Positions 1 to 8,495 of a stretch of 64,000 nt of DNA are shown in pieces. How positions within the stretch are numbered: the first letter of the stretch is position 1; every line of letters begins with the position of its first letter. A program made the translations under genes and the position numbers. Origin of the DNA: Lachnospiraceae oral taxon 107 str. F0167 (lineage in GTDB: Bacteria; Bacillota; Clostridia; Lachnospirales; Lachnospiraceae); the NCBI GenBank assembly GCA_000209465.1, contig GL890583.1, positions 495,343 through 559,342 on the forward strand, read 5' to 3'. Below the pieces are notes generated by a model. It had not been told where the DNA came from. It did no database searches and worked only from the letters and a program-made list of their open reading frames with translations.

Positions 1-81
1 GGCTCTTTACCTGCGCTTGAGTCTAAAGACTCATCGAAAGTTCGCCAACTGCACATCATTTACTTGCTTAGCCCCTTGGGC

Positions 82-561
82 TTATTTTTTCTTATTGCTT
101 TTTATTACCGGCTCACCCGTAAACGGGTCTATATATTCTTTCATACTCATTTGGTCATATAACATATCTTCATTTAGCTGGTTTCTTATGTATTCTTCTA
201 TCTTTTTTGCATTTTTTCCTACCGTATCTACATAATATCCCCTACACCAAAAATGTCTATTCCCATACTTGTATTTTAGATTTGCATGTCTTTCAAATAT
301 CATTAGTGTACTTTTTCCTTTTATATATCCTACAAAATCTGATACACTCATTTTTGGCGGAATCTCTACCAGCATATGTATGTGATCCGGACATACTTCT
401 GCTTTCACTATATGTACTTCTTTTCTTTTACATAACATGCTCAATATATTTGCTATATCCTGCTTTAGCTCTCCATATATTATCTTTCTTCTATATTTTG
501 GTGCAAATACTATATGATACTTACAATTCCATGATGTATGTGATAAACTATTACTATCCAT
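82..561 (-). CDS. tnpA: IS200-type Y1 (HUH) transposase TnpA
   Basis: This 159-residue protein has the normal length for an IS200 TnpA. The HUH metal-binding motif is visible as DHIHML near residue 60. The conserved WCRGYYVDTVGKN block and the following EEYIRNQ segment contain the nucleophilic tyrosine region. These enzymes move single-stranded DNA by cutting next to subterminal hairpins. The reading frame is intact, so the copy may be active. No TnpB/IscB gene is present. The nearest host gene is ddh, also on the minus strand. Confidence 0.93.
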   Translation of the reverse strand: MDSNSLSHTSWNCKYHIVFAPKYRRKIIYGELKQDIANILSMLCKRKEVHIVKAEVCPDHIHMLVEIPPKMSVSDFVGYIKGKSTLMIFERHANLKYKYGNRHFWCRGYYVDTVGKNAKKIEEYIRNQLNEDMLYDQMSMKEYIDPFTGEPVIKSNKKK

Positions 562-652
562 TTGGATACCCCCTTTGATATATTTATTGGTTGGCGAACC
601 TTTTATATTATATCAAATTGGGGGGTTTTTCACATAACGCTAAAGCTATTTC

Positions 653-675
653 AACCACCCGCATAGCAGGTGGTT
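653..675. repeat. IS200 left-end hairpin
   Basis: The arms AACCACC and GGTGGTT pair perfectly around a short loop that itself contains a GC/GC pair. It lies about 90 bp upstream of the tnpA start, the place expected of the left-end recognition hairpin bound by TnpA. Confidence 0.6.
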
Positions 676-719
676 TATTTGTTCTCTTGTGAGAACAGGG
701 CCTTGCCCTAACAATAAAA

Positions 720-746
720 AAGAGCTGAAAAACAGCCCTTTTTATC
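720..746 (-). terminator. Rho-independent terminator after ddh
   Basis: Read on the minus strand, GGGCTG and CAGCTC pair around TTTTT and are followed by a run of six T. It lies directly downstream of the ddh stop codon. Confidence 0.75.
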
Positions 747-755
747 TATATGTTT

Positions 756-1739
756 TTATAATAAATGTGCAAGCATTTCATCAGCTGACATATCAAGAAG
801 ATATGCCGGTGCAATATCAAATACGGTATGTGCTCCTATCTTACCTTCCTTATGCATTCTATATGCAGCTCTTGAATATGCAACTATTACGGAAGCTGTA
901 AACTCAGGATTTGAATCAAGCTTTAAGCTGTACTCAATCACATGATTATGCTCATTTTCCCAACCTGTCTTACCTGTTCTGATTACAAATCCTCCATGTG
1001 GAAGTTTTGAGTGATTCTTCTTTAATTCTTCCAATGATACAAAATGTACTGTTGTATCATAGTCTGCAAAGTAATTTGGCATTGTCTTTATCTCATTTTC
1101 TATTTTTGCCTTATCTGCATCTTCTTTTACAGCCACATAACACTCTCTTGTATGCTTTTGTCTTGTAGTAAGTTCCGGATTCTTACCGCTTCTTGCCGCA
1201 TCAAGCGCCGACTCTACAGGAACTGTATACTGTCTTGCATCAATTACTCCATCTATTCTTCTGATTGCATCGGAATGTCCCTGGCTTACTCCCTTGCCCC
1301 AGAATGTATAATCACCTCCTGTAGGAAGTATTGCATTTGCATATAATCTGTTAAGAGAAAACATACCCGGATCCCAGCCTACTGAAATAAGCCCGAAATG
1401 GCGGCTTGCCTTTGCAGCATTATCTACATTTGCAAAATGCTCAGGTATATTTGCATGAGTGTCAAAGCTGTCTACCACATTAAAATATTTTGCATACTCG
1501 GGTGTCTGCTTCGGCAAATCAGTGGCACTTCCTCCACAAAGTATCAAAACATCTATCTCATTTTGATATTCAAGTATATTATCAATGCTTTCCACTTTTG
1601 CATTATCTGTAAGAATGTCTACACTTGCAGGATCTCTCCTGGTAAATACCGCCACAAGCTTCATATCTTTTGTATGCTTTATAGCACTTTCAATTCCTCT
1701 TCCAAGGTTTCCATATCCTAAAATACCTATTCTTATCAT
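756..1739 (-). CDS. ddh: meso-diaminopimelate D-dehydrogenase
   Basis: The enzyme catalyses the NADPH-dependent reductive amination of tetrahydrodipicolinate to meso-diaminopimelate, the one-step branch of lysine and peptidoglycan precursor synthesis. The 327-residue length is typical. The N-terminus carries the Rossmann fingerprint GILGYGNLGRG (residues 5-15), followed by FTRRDP, CGGSATDLP, DSFDTHANIPEH and SVGWDPGMFSLNR, all characteristic of DapDH. A weak GGTGAG ribosome site precedes the ATG. The gene stands alone between two terminators. Confidence 0.95.
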   Translation of the reverse strand: MIRIGILGYGNLGRGIESAIKHTKDMKLVAVFTRRDPASVDILTDNAKVESIDNILEYQNEIDVLILCGGSATDLPKQTPEYAKYFNVVDSFDTHANIPEHFANVDNAAKASRHFGLISVGWDPGMFSLNRLYANAILPTGGDYTFWGKGVSQGHSDAIRRIDGVIDARQYTVPVESALDAARSGKNPELTTRQKHTRECYVAVKEDADKAKIENEIKTMPNYFADYDTTVHFVSLEELKKNHSKLPHGGFVIRTGKTGWENEHNHVIEYSLKLDSNPEFTASVIVAYSRAAYRMHKEGKIGAHTVFDIAPAYLLDMSADEMLAHLL

Positions 1740-1808
1740 TTTCTCACCGGCCTTCAGCTAAATAATCTGGCAAATCCTTTCTATTATACTATACCAAGCT
1801 TTGATACG

Positions 1809-1858
1809 AAAAAGGATAGAAATACTCCAAAGACTCATCTTTGAGCATCCTATCCTAA
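1809..1858 (-). terminator. Hairpin terminator after the cobalt transport operon
   Basis: AGGATAG and CTATCCT form the outer stem and CTCAAAGA/TCTTTGGAG an inner stem. On the minus strand the structure is followed by TTTTT. It separates the end of cbiN from the start of ddh. Confidence 0.6.
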
Positions 1859-1937
1859 AAATGTGTATCATTCACAATAAACTATGTGTTTAGCTGTATA
1901 TATGATAATACTTTTTTGAAAAAAAGCAAGAAGATTT

Positions 1938-2252
1938 TTATTTTTTATTATCTTCGTGTTTTTTTCTCTCAACAAATCTTCCCATATAATAGGCGATTAT
2001 TCCAACTCCTATACCTGTTTGTACACAAAAAAGAAGACTTTCAACCTCTCCCGGAAGTTCCTTTCCAAGAGCTGTTTCTATAATCGGCTCAAACCACGGC
2101 TCATATTCTCCGCCCTGTATCTGTGCAACCACTTCGCTTCCGGCATCATCAGAGCCGCCAAATTCGGCATTCTTTAGCATAAATAAGGGTACTATAGCTA
2201 TCAATACTGCTATTACAAGTAAGCTTATAACAAGTTTTTTATTCTTTGACAT
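1938..2252 (-). CDS. cbiN: Cobalt ECF transporter accessory subunit CbiN
   Basis: CbiN is the small membrane partner of CbiM in cobalt import. The 104-residue protein has two hydrophobic segments (about residues 7-26 and 70-90) separated by an extracytoplasmic loop containing the typical FGGSDDAG and YEPWFEPI sequences. Its ATG overlaps the stop codon of cbiM (TAATG), indicating translational coupling. It is the last gene of the cbiQ-O-M-N operon. Confidence 0.93.
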   Translation of the reverse strand: MSKNKKLVISLLVIAVLIAIVPLFMLKNAEFGGSDDAGSEVVAQIQGGEYEPWFEPIIETALGKELPGEVESLLFCVQTGIGVGIIAYYMGRFVERKKHEDNKK

Positions 2253-3004
2253 TATTTAACACCTCCTGCTAAAAATCCTATCTCCTTAAGCTCAGACTCA
2301 GCATAAGTCTTAAGTCCTATCACTATAACCACGGTAAGTAATCCCTCTATTATAGCAAGCGGAAGCTGTGTAGGGGCAAATACAAGTAAAAACTCACCTG
2401 CAGAAGCCATTACTCCGCCTTCCTTCATAGGATATGCAATGGCAAGCTGGAATGCTGTTACAACATATGTCAGTAAATCACCTAAAAAAGCCGCTAAGAA
2501 AATAGAAACATTATCATTTACCTTTGACTTTTTACAAATCTTATATACTATAAATGATACAAAAGGTCCTGCTATAGCCATTGAAAATGTGTTGGCACCA
2601 AGTGTGGTAAATCCTCCATGTGCCAAAAGAAGTGCCTGGAATATAAGAACTATAATACCAAGTATACTTACCGCACTGGGACCGAAAAGAATAGCTGCAA
2701 GTCCCGTACCTGTCATATGTGAGCAGGAACCTGAAACTGAAGGAATCTTAAGTGAAGACAGTACAAATACGAATGCTCCCGACATAGCTAAAAGTGTAAT
2801 TGACTTCCTGTCCTTTGCTATTGTCTTTTTAATTGACATATACCCCGCTATTAAAAAAGGCAATGCTATAAGGCTCCATGCTATAACATGCCCTACAGGC
2901 AAAAAGCCCTCCATAATGTGCATAGCATTGGCACTGAATGGTAACGCAAAGCTAAAAGCAAGTATAATTGCCGGAGCAATAATTAGTTTCTCCTGTTTTT
3001 TCAT
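2252..3004 (-). CDS. cbiM: Cobalt ECF transporter substrate-binding subunit CbiM
   Basis: CbiM is the metal-binding membrane component of the cobalt importer. A signal-like hydrophobic N-terminus (about residues 7-27) ends in [12 protein letters not shown]; the histidine just after the processed N-terminus is part of the metal site in this family. Several membrane segments follow, with the conserved [18 protein letters not shown] region near residue 90 and the [16 protein letters not shown] motif near residue 128. GGAGG precedes the ATG. It is coupled to cbiN. Confidence 0.95.
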   Translation of the reverse strand: MKKQEKLIIAPAIILAFSFALPFSANAMHIMEGFLPVGHVIAWSLIALPFLIAGYMSIKKTIAKDRKSITLLAMSGAFVFVLSSLKIPSVSGSCSHMTGTGLAAILFGPSAVSILGIIVLIFQALLLAHGGFTTLGANTFSMAIAGPFVSFIVYKICKKSKVNDNVSIFLAAFLGDLLTYVVTAFQLAIAYPMKEGGVMASAGEFLLVFAPTQLPLAIIEGLLTVVIVIGLKTYAESELKEIGFLAGGVK

Positions 3005-3043
3005 GTAATCCTCCTTTGAAAAAATATATTTTATAAACTCAAA

Positions 3044-3880
3044 TCAAGAGATTTGAGAAATAAACATTTTTCTAAAATCTTCAATATTTCTTGCCGGTTT
3101 AGCATCCGCTTTAAATACGGAATTTTCCACAAGTGTTTCAAAAACTTCAAGAAGTATGGGCTTTTTCAGATTTGCCTTTTTTAAAACTTCTTGATTCGCC
3201 AATACGGTAATGGGATCCGAGTCCGCTATTATATTTCCGGCACAAAATACCACTATCCTGTCTGCCCAGCGAAATGCAAATTCCAAATCATGTGTAGAAA
3301 TAATAAGAGTTCTGTTATCCAGACTCATCTTACCAAGAACTTCTTCAAATATGGAAATATTTTGCGGATCCAGTGATGCTGTCGGTTCATCAAATATAAT
3401 AATTTCAGAATCCATTGCTATAATATCTGCTATACTTACTCTTTTTTTCTCTCCACCGCTCAGATAATGTGGCGGTCTGTCTATAAGATGTGATATCCCC
3501 ATATAATTTAAGGAATCCTGTACTCTTTTTGTAACCTCATCCTTGCTTAAGCCAAGATTCATAGGTCCGAAGCTGACCTCGGCTCTTACTGTGGAAGCTA
3601 TTATCTGATTGTCCGCATCCTGAAATACAATGCCTACATTTTTTCTGAGTTCCTTTATAGAACTCTTATTTATAAGCTTATCCCTGTAATATACAGCCCC
3701 GCTTTCAGGCTTTAACACTCCGTTTATATTTAAAAAGAAAGTTGACTTTCCTGAACCGTTGGCTCCAAGTATGGCAAGCCTTTCACCCTCATATATATCA
3801 AGAGATACACCCTTTAATACTTCATGCTCTTTAGTATAGGAGTAATGAAGATTTTCCGCTTTTAATATAATATTATTCAT
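3044..3880 (-). CDS. cbiO: Cobalt ECF transporter ATPase CbiO
   Basis: This is the energy-coupling ABC ATPase of the cobalt importer, 278 residues. Walker A is GANGSGKST near residue 40, the Q-loop is VFQDADNQI, the ABC signature is LSGGEKKR near residue 141, Walker B is IIIFDEPTASLDP, and the switch histidine is in STHD. AAAGG stands upstream of the ATG. It lies between cbiQ and cbiM in the riboswitch-controlled operon. Confidence 0.95.
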   Translation of the reverse strand: MNNIILKAENLHYSYTKEHEVLKGVSLDIYEGERLAILGANGSGKSTFFLNINGVLKPESGAVYYRDKLINKSSIKELRKNVGIVFQDADNQIIASTVRAEVSFGPMNLGLSKDEVTKRVQDSLNYMGISHLIDRPPHYLSGGEKKRVSIADIIAMDSEIIIFDEPTASLDPQNISIFEEVLGKMSLDNRTLIISTHDLEFAFRWADRIVVFCAGNIIADSDPITVLANQEVLKKANLKKPILLEVFETLVENSVFKADAKPARNIEDFRKMFISQIS

Positions 3881-4039
3881 ATAAATTAACCTTTATTGTT
3901 CTGATATCAGTACAAGTAAATATAAATTTCATCAGATATAATTAAGCTAATAATAAAACCATCCTGAATCTATAAATTCCCGACTGAACCGTATTTTATG
4001 GAGTTTTAAAAAATCTCTTTCAACTTTTAATTATATATA

Positions 4040-4840
4040 TTAAAAGCCGTAATTTAATGTAAAAATCCATATAGCAAACATAATTAAAATATTCAACACT
4101 GTTAATACCAGGTTCTTTTTTTTAAGCTTTTTTTCTTCTTGTAGAAAATTTAAATCACCGTCAAAGCATCTTGCCTCCATTGCGGTATAGTATGCATTAG
4201 CTTTTTTTAAAGAGACTACAAGTATATTTCCCGCCATATTTCCGAAAGTAAAGATCGATGACTTAAAATTATGATATCCAAGTCTTGAAATTGCGGAATT
4301 ACGCATATTTATATAACTTTCTATAAGTATAAATATAAATCTGTAAATAAGATTCATAAGTTCTATTATAAGTTTAGGTACATGCATACTTCTTAAAGCA
4401 TTTATTATTTCATATGGCATGGTTGATAATATAAGGCTTTGCATAATGCTTACACAGGCAAGCACCTTTATCATAAGTTCAAAAGCTTCTATAAGCTGTA
4501 TTCTTGAAGTATGGATATAGATATTAAAAATTTTAATATAAAACTCTCCTGCTTGTTCAAATGATAAGCCAAAGGCAATACTTATACTTGCAAGAACTAT
4601 AAAACCAAGAGGTGCAAGAAGCATTGAAATATATTCAAAAATATCCATACCACCTAGATTTACAGTTATAAAAAACATTAAAAAAAGTATATATGCGGAT
4701 ACAAAAATATTGTTAAATACTATTGTTAAAATAAGTGTTATTAAAGCAGATATAAGCTTGTACTCGGGATTTATTTTTTTTAGCTTTGAATTAAAAGCAT
4801 ATAAATCTATGCTGAAATAACCTCCATGTTGATGAGCCAT
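4040..4840 (-). CDS. cbiQ: Cobalt ECF transporter transmembrane subunit CbiQ
   Basis: CbiQ is the T-component that couples the ATPase to CbiM. The protein has several hydrophobic segments and ends with the coupling-helix region containing AMEARCFDGDL near residue 230, the hallmark A-R-G/D motif of CbiQ. The frame is open 17 codons further upstream, but GAGGAAATTTAT directly before ATG-GCT-CAT at 4840 fixes the start there, giving 266 residues. It is the first gene behind the cobalamin riboswitch. Confidence 0.92.
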   Translation of the reverse strand: MAHQHGGYFSIDLYAFNSKLKKINPEYKLISALITLILTIVFNNIFVSAYILFLMFFITVNLGGMDIFEYISMLLAPLGFIVLASISIAFGLSFEQAGEFYIKIFNIYIHTSRIQLIEAFELMIKVLACVSIMQSLILSTMPYEIINALRSMHVPKLIIELMNLIYRFIFILIESYINMRNSAISRLGYHNFKSSIFTFGNMAGNILVVSLKKANAYYTAMEARCFDGDLNFLQEEKKLKKKNLVLTVLNILIMFAIWIFTLNYGF

Positions 4841-5128
4841 ATAAATTTCCTCAAAAAAATAACTGCCTAACAAAGGTGTAAAGATTGTCAAACCCGATGA
4901 TCCCTTTGTAAAACAGTTAATAGATTATAAACACAATCAGTAAACCAAATTATAAGCATACAAATACATTATAAAATGATTAACTAAAAATTATAAAAAT
5001 TTATTACTGAAAGTTTCCGGGATCGTAAAACTCAGTTTCTGATATATGCGTAAATAAGATGCTCTAAAATTCTATAATTAAAACTCATCATTTAAAATAT
5101 AAATTTCTCACATCTCAACCACATATCA

Positions 5129-5296
5129 CATAGATGTATCCTGACTTAAATTCCGGTAAAATTTATTTTATCGGAAGATTCTCCCTTCCCAATTTTATAA
5201 ATAAAATCAGTGGCATATAAGAATCTGTTAATTATCACAGTAGCGTCCCTGTGCGGGATTCTCACCCGACTTCCTATGCAAAGCATAAAATCTATG
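5129..5296 (-). promoter_or_regulatory. Cobalamin (B12) riboswitch upstream of cbiQOMN
   Basis: Read on the minus strand, the conserved blocks appear in order: a P1 strand CATAGAT, GGAAG..CGGGTGAGAATCCCGC, CAGGGACGC..ACTGTGA, the B12 box GCCACTG, GGGAAGGG, AGTCAGGATAC, and the closing ATCTATG. The two P1 strands (5290-5296 and 5129-5135) are complementary. Adenosylcobalamin binding normally turns off cobalt or B12 uptake genes, which fits the operon that begins about 290 bp downstream. Confidence 0.92.
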
Positions 5297-5469
5297 TTCA
5301 TTAAGAAAATCTTATCATAATACTATATTAAAATCAACAAAGAATAAAAATGAACTGCCGTTTAAGAATATACAAAATACAGTAAATTAAAATAAATTTC
5401 ACTAATATTTGGTATTATACTCTTTCAAACGACAGCCCGTTTATTACATATCTTTTTTTTATTTAAAAT

Positions 5470-6810
5470 TTACATTGCAAATAAATCATTTAAACTCTCA
5501 GACATTGTAGGATGTGTAAATATAAAGTTTGCTATATCCTTTGCCTTTATTCCATAATCCATTGCAAGCTTTATAAAATTAATCATCTCATAGGACTCTT
5601 CACAGAAAAGTTCTGCACCCAGAACAGTTCCATCCGCTGCAACCAATGCCTTTAGTATTCCATCTGTTTTTCTTAAAACCTTTGCCTTTGGAATGGCATT
5701 TGCACTAAGGCTTAAAACTCTATACTCAATTCCTGCAGCCTTTGCATCCTTTTCGCTCATTCCAACTCTTGAAAACGGCGGATTGATAAATACTGAATAA
5801 GAGAAAGCTCCTCTGTTCTCAGTAGTTCTCTTATCCTCTCCCATTATCTCATCCCATATAATTCTACTGTCATCCAAAGAAATATATGTAAATTGGAGCT
5901 TACCGCATACATCACCTGCAGCCCAGATGTTATTTGCACTTGTTTTAAGATGCTCATCAGTCTCTACGGCACCCCTATCATTCAGCTTAACCCCTGCATT
6001 TTCGCATCCAAGACCGTCAGTATTCGGTCTACGACCTACAGCAAGTAAGATGGCATCAGAGTCCAAAATCTTTGACTCTCCTGCAACCTCATAATATAAT
6101 TCACCTTCTTTTGCCTTAGTTACCTTTGCACCTGTAACAATCTCTACACCCTTAGCTTCCAATACTTCACGAATAGCCTTTGCAATATCCTCATCTTCTC
6201 TTTGTAAGAATACTTCACCATCCTGAACTATGGTTACCTTACTGCCAAAATCAGCATACATAGAAGCAAATTCAAGTCCAATATAACCACCACCTACGAT
6301 AGCAAGTTTTTTCGGTAATTCCTCAAGATTCATAATAGACTCAGATGTATATACACCTTTACTGTCCACACCTTCAATCTTTGGTATTACAGTAACAGAA
6401 CCTGTATTTATAATAAACTTCTTGGCTTCAATTTCAATATTTCCGTCTTTAGTTGAAACAATGATATGATGATCATCTTTAAAAGATGCCGTTCCGTCAA
6501 TGATATCCACACCTGTACTTGCTATCTTATCATAATTTGCCTTATTAAGAGCAGCTGTCAGTTTTTTCTTTTCTTCAACTGTCACCTTGTAGTACTGTGC
6601 TCTTTTCTCAAACTCCCCTGTTGGAGATTTAGACGCATCTGTTATAAGGCGCTTTGAAGGAATACAGCCCACATTTATGCAGGTACCTCCATACATATTC
6701 TCATCTTTTTCAACCAAAGCAACACTCTTGCCTGCCTTACTAAACTTTGCGGCAAGTGTCTTTCCCGCCTTACCAAAACCGATAACAACTATATCATAAT
6801 TAGCTTTCAT
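5470..6810 (-). CDS. rclA: RclA-like FAD-dependent pyridine nucleotide-disulfide oxidoreductase
   Basis: The 446-residue protein is a class I flavoprotein disulfide reductase. The N-terminal FAD fingerprint VVIGFGKAGKTLA, the redox pair in GGTCINVGCIPSK (two cysteines four residues apart), the NAD(P) site GGGYIGLEFASM near residue 172 and the AAGDVCG motif near residue 296 are all present. The C-terminal dimerisation domain ends with FTHPTMSESLNDLF. Throughout it resembles E. coli RclA, a copper-dependent reductase that protects against reactive chlorine, more than lipoamide dehydrogenase or MerA. AAGGAG precedes the ATG. Function by family; substrate here is inferred. Confidence 0.85.
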   Translation of the reverse strand: MKANYDIVVIGFGKAGKTLAAKFSKAGKSVALVEKDENMYGGTCINVGCIPSKRLITDASKSPTGEFEKRAQYYKVTVEEKKKLTAALNKANYDKIASTGVDIIDGTASFKDDHHIIVSTKDGNIEIEAKKFIINTGSVTVIPKIEGVDSKGVYTSESIMNLEELPKKLAIVGGGYIGLEFASMYADFGSKVTIVQDGEVFLQREDEDIAKAIREVLEAKGVEIVTGAKVTKAKEGELYYEVAGESKILDSDAILLAVGRRPNTDGLGCENAGVKLNDRGAVETDEHLKTSANNIWAAGDVCGKLQFTYISLDDSRIIWDEIMGEDKRTTENRGAFSYSVFINPPFSRVGMSEKDAKAAGIEYRVLSLSANAIPKAKVLRKTDGILKALVAADGTVLGAELFCEESYEMINFIKLAMDYGIKAKDIANFIFTHPTMSESLNDLFAM

Positions 6811-6886
6811 AAGCTTTTCTCCTTTAATTATATTTTGGAGGTATTATACACCTAATTTTATACAATTGAAATACTTAAATAAAAAA

Positions 6887-7327
6887 CTATATTTCTCCAT
6901 CAATACAATACTCCATATTCCCGCTATTCCAGATATACATAATAGCTGATACAGGATTTTTCCCTTCATCCCAAAGCCATCCTGAGTAAGTAGTTGTATT
7001 TCCAAAGTACCCTTCTGTAATAATTTCAAACTCTGAATCTTTATGACTTCCCATAAATTCCTCTAAAGATACAGCATTCCCCATGAAGCGACCTTTACCT
7101 AATGTTTTATTAAAAATCAATACACTGCATAGGTCCAAATCACAATTTTTAAAACAGATTTCACCTGTATATTCTTTTTCTTCATTGTCGATATATCTAA
7201 ATAATGTATCCGGCTTTAGAGTAAGTGTTTTATTATGGAATTTAATTCCCCTTATTCTGCTGTTTTGAAGGCTAAAAATAATATTGCTGTGTCTATCATA
7301 TATAAATTTGTTTAAATTTTTGTCCAT
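6887..7327 (-). CDS. Hypothetical protein, 146 residues
   Basis: I do not recognise this protein. It starts at an ATG behind TTAGGAG and appears soluble, rich in aromatic and polar residues, with no signal peptide, membrane segment or repeat. It lies between rclA and the recombinase at the end of the type I restriction locus, with about 170 bp of non-coding DNA on the recombinase side. It may be a host gene at the border of the restriction island. Confidence 0.7.
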   Translation of the reverse strand: MDKNLNKFIYDRHSNIIFSLQNSRIRGIKFHNKTLTLKPDTLFRYIDNEEKEYTGEICFKNCDLDLCSVLIFNKTLGKGRFMGNAVSLEEFMGSHKDSEFEIITEGYFGNTTTYSGWLWDEGKNPVSAIMYIWNSGNMEYCIDGEI

Positions 7328-7500
7328 GATTTACTCCTAAATGAACCTAACACAGTAGATCTTTTTAATTCTACTGTCTACTTATCTTGAATCTACATTG
7401 TATTATATTATATATTGTGTATTGGATTTTAAATATACCACAACAGTCCTCCATCGGTTATAAAACTATATTACAGGCACTCCTATATACAATGCTTTCT

Positions 7501-8430
7501 TTATAAAAGATTTGAAAGCGATCTCATCACAAGGTCTATATCCTGATTCTCCAGTTCCTGTATCACATGAAGATATGTTTTCTGTGTAGTGGTCATACTG
7601 GCATGCCCAAGCCTTCTTGCTACACTGGCAATAGAAACTCCGGCATATAGTAAAATGGAGGCATGTGTATGGCGAAGACCATGTACTGAAATAATAGGTA
7701 TATTTAATTTTTTGCAATATCTTACCAAAATATCATTGACTGTAGAATTATAGACCTTGCCATCCTTTACAAAAATAGGCTTATCTGACGGAAGATCTTT
7801 TACCAAGGTTGCAAATTGCATAACTACCTGCCAGTCAATCTGCACCTTTCGTACTGATGACTTGTTTTTTGTGGGTGAAAAACCTCCACCTTCCTTATAA
7901 TTCCACGTCTTATTAACAGATACCGTCTGATGTGCAAAATCAAAGTCATTAGGTGTTATTGCAAGTCCTTCTGAAAATCTCATTCCTGTCTTAGCCAAAA
8001 GTAAAATAAACCAGTCCCAACTCACTTCATCCCCCAGAGTCAGGCTCTTTAAAAGGCTGTGCAGTTCAAACTGGTTTAAATACTTAATTTTCTTTTTTGA
8101 CGGAATCCTGCCCTTTATAATAACTTTTCTTGTCGGATCTTTTGGTACAAGTCCCTCATCTACCGCATCCAAAATGGCACCTTTTAGCTGATGATGAAAA
8201 TCCATGGTAGTCTGACGCTCATGCTCTTTTGCATAATCATTAATAATCTGTTGATATTCAACCCTTGTTATATCACATAGCCGAAGGTTTGGAACAAGCT
8301 TTTCCACCCAAATAAGACTCATCCTATATTTTGACAATGTCACATCTCTGATGGCACCTTCTTTGTATATGGCTATCCATTCCTTATAAAAGTCCTTTAA
8401 TAAATCTGTTGTTTGAAAATCCTTAGGCAT
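7501..8430 (-). CDS. Tyrosine recombinase linked to the type I R-M locus
   Basis: The 309-residue protein has an N-terminal SAM-like core-binding domain (residues 10-110) and a C-terminal catalytic domain. The catalytic residues are visible as R in TGMRFSE (about residue 162), HGLRH (about residue 250) and GHASMTTTQKTYLH with the nucleophilic tyrosine. GGAAGGAG precedes the ATG. Such recombinases next to hsdS genes usually shuffle specificity domains by inversion; here the hsdS repeats are all in direct orientation, so its action on them is inference. It could also be an old phage-type integrase. Confidence 0.88.
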   Translation of the reverse strand: MPKDFQTTDLLKDFYKEWIAIYKEGAIRDVTLSKYRMSLIWVEKLVPNLRLCDITRVEYQQIINDYAKEHERQTTMDFHHQLKGAILDAVDEGLVPKDPTRKVIIKGRIPSKKKIKYLNQFELHSLLKSLTLGDEVSWDWFILLLAKTGMRFSEGLAITPNDFDFAHQTVSVNKTWNYKEGGGFSPTKNKSSVRKVQIDWQVVMQFATLVKDLPSDKPIFVKDGKVYNSTVNDILVRYCKKLNIPIISVHGLRHTHASILLYAGVSIASVARRLGHASMTTTQKTYLHVIQELENQDIDLVMRSLSNLL

Positions 8431-8495
8431 ATTTCTCCTTCCTACCGATGAAGGACACGCCTAAGGATATTATAAATCTCTGATGTTAAATTGTT

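Larger units (their letters stand above)
1..695 (-). mobile_element. IS200/IS605-family insertion sequence (outer ends not fixed)
   Basis: A single Y1 transposase gene is flanked by subterminal hairpins, the usual layout of IS200 elements, which have no terminal inverted repeats. On the side upstream of tnpA a perfect 7-bp stem (AACCACC at 653-659 with GGTGGTT at 669-675) resembles the IS200 left-end hairpin. On the other side there are small stems at 19-32 and 70-82. A 10-bp inverted repeat also links 40-49 with 590-599. The exact ends cannot be fixed by eye and the left end may lie outside the window. Confidence 0.75.

Noticed and set aside
82-561. IS200 tnpA with an omega-RNA-guided nuclease system
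   Set aside because: No TnpB or IscB gene is near, so there is no basis for a guide RNA.
207-578. Plus-strand open frames across 1-3,000 and within the helicase gene
   Set aside because: They are antisense to well-supported genes, have no ribosome sites and show low-complexity hydrophobic translations.
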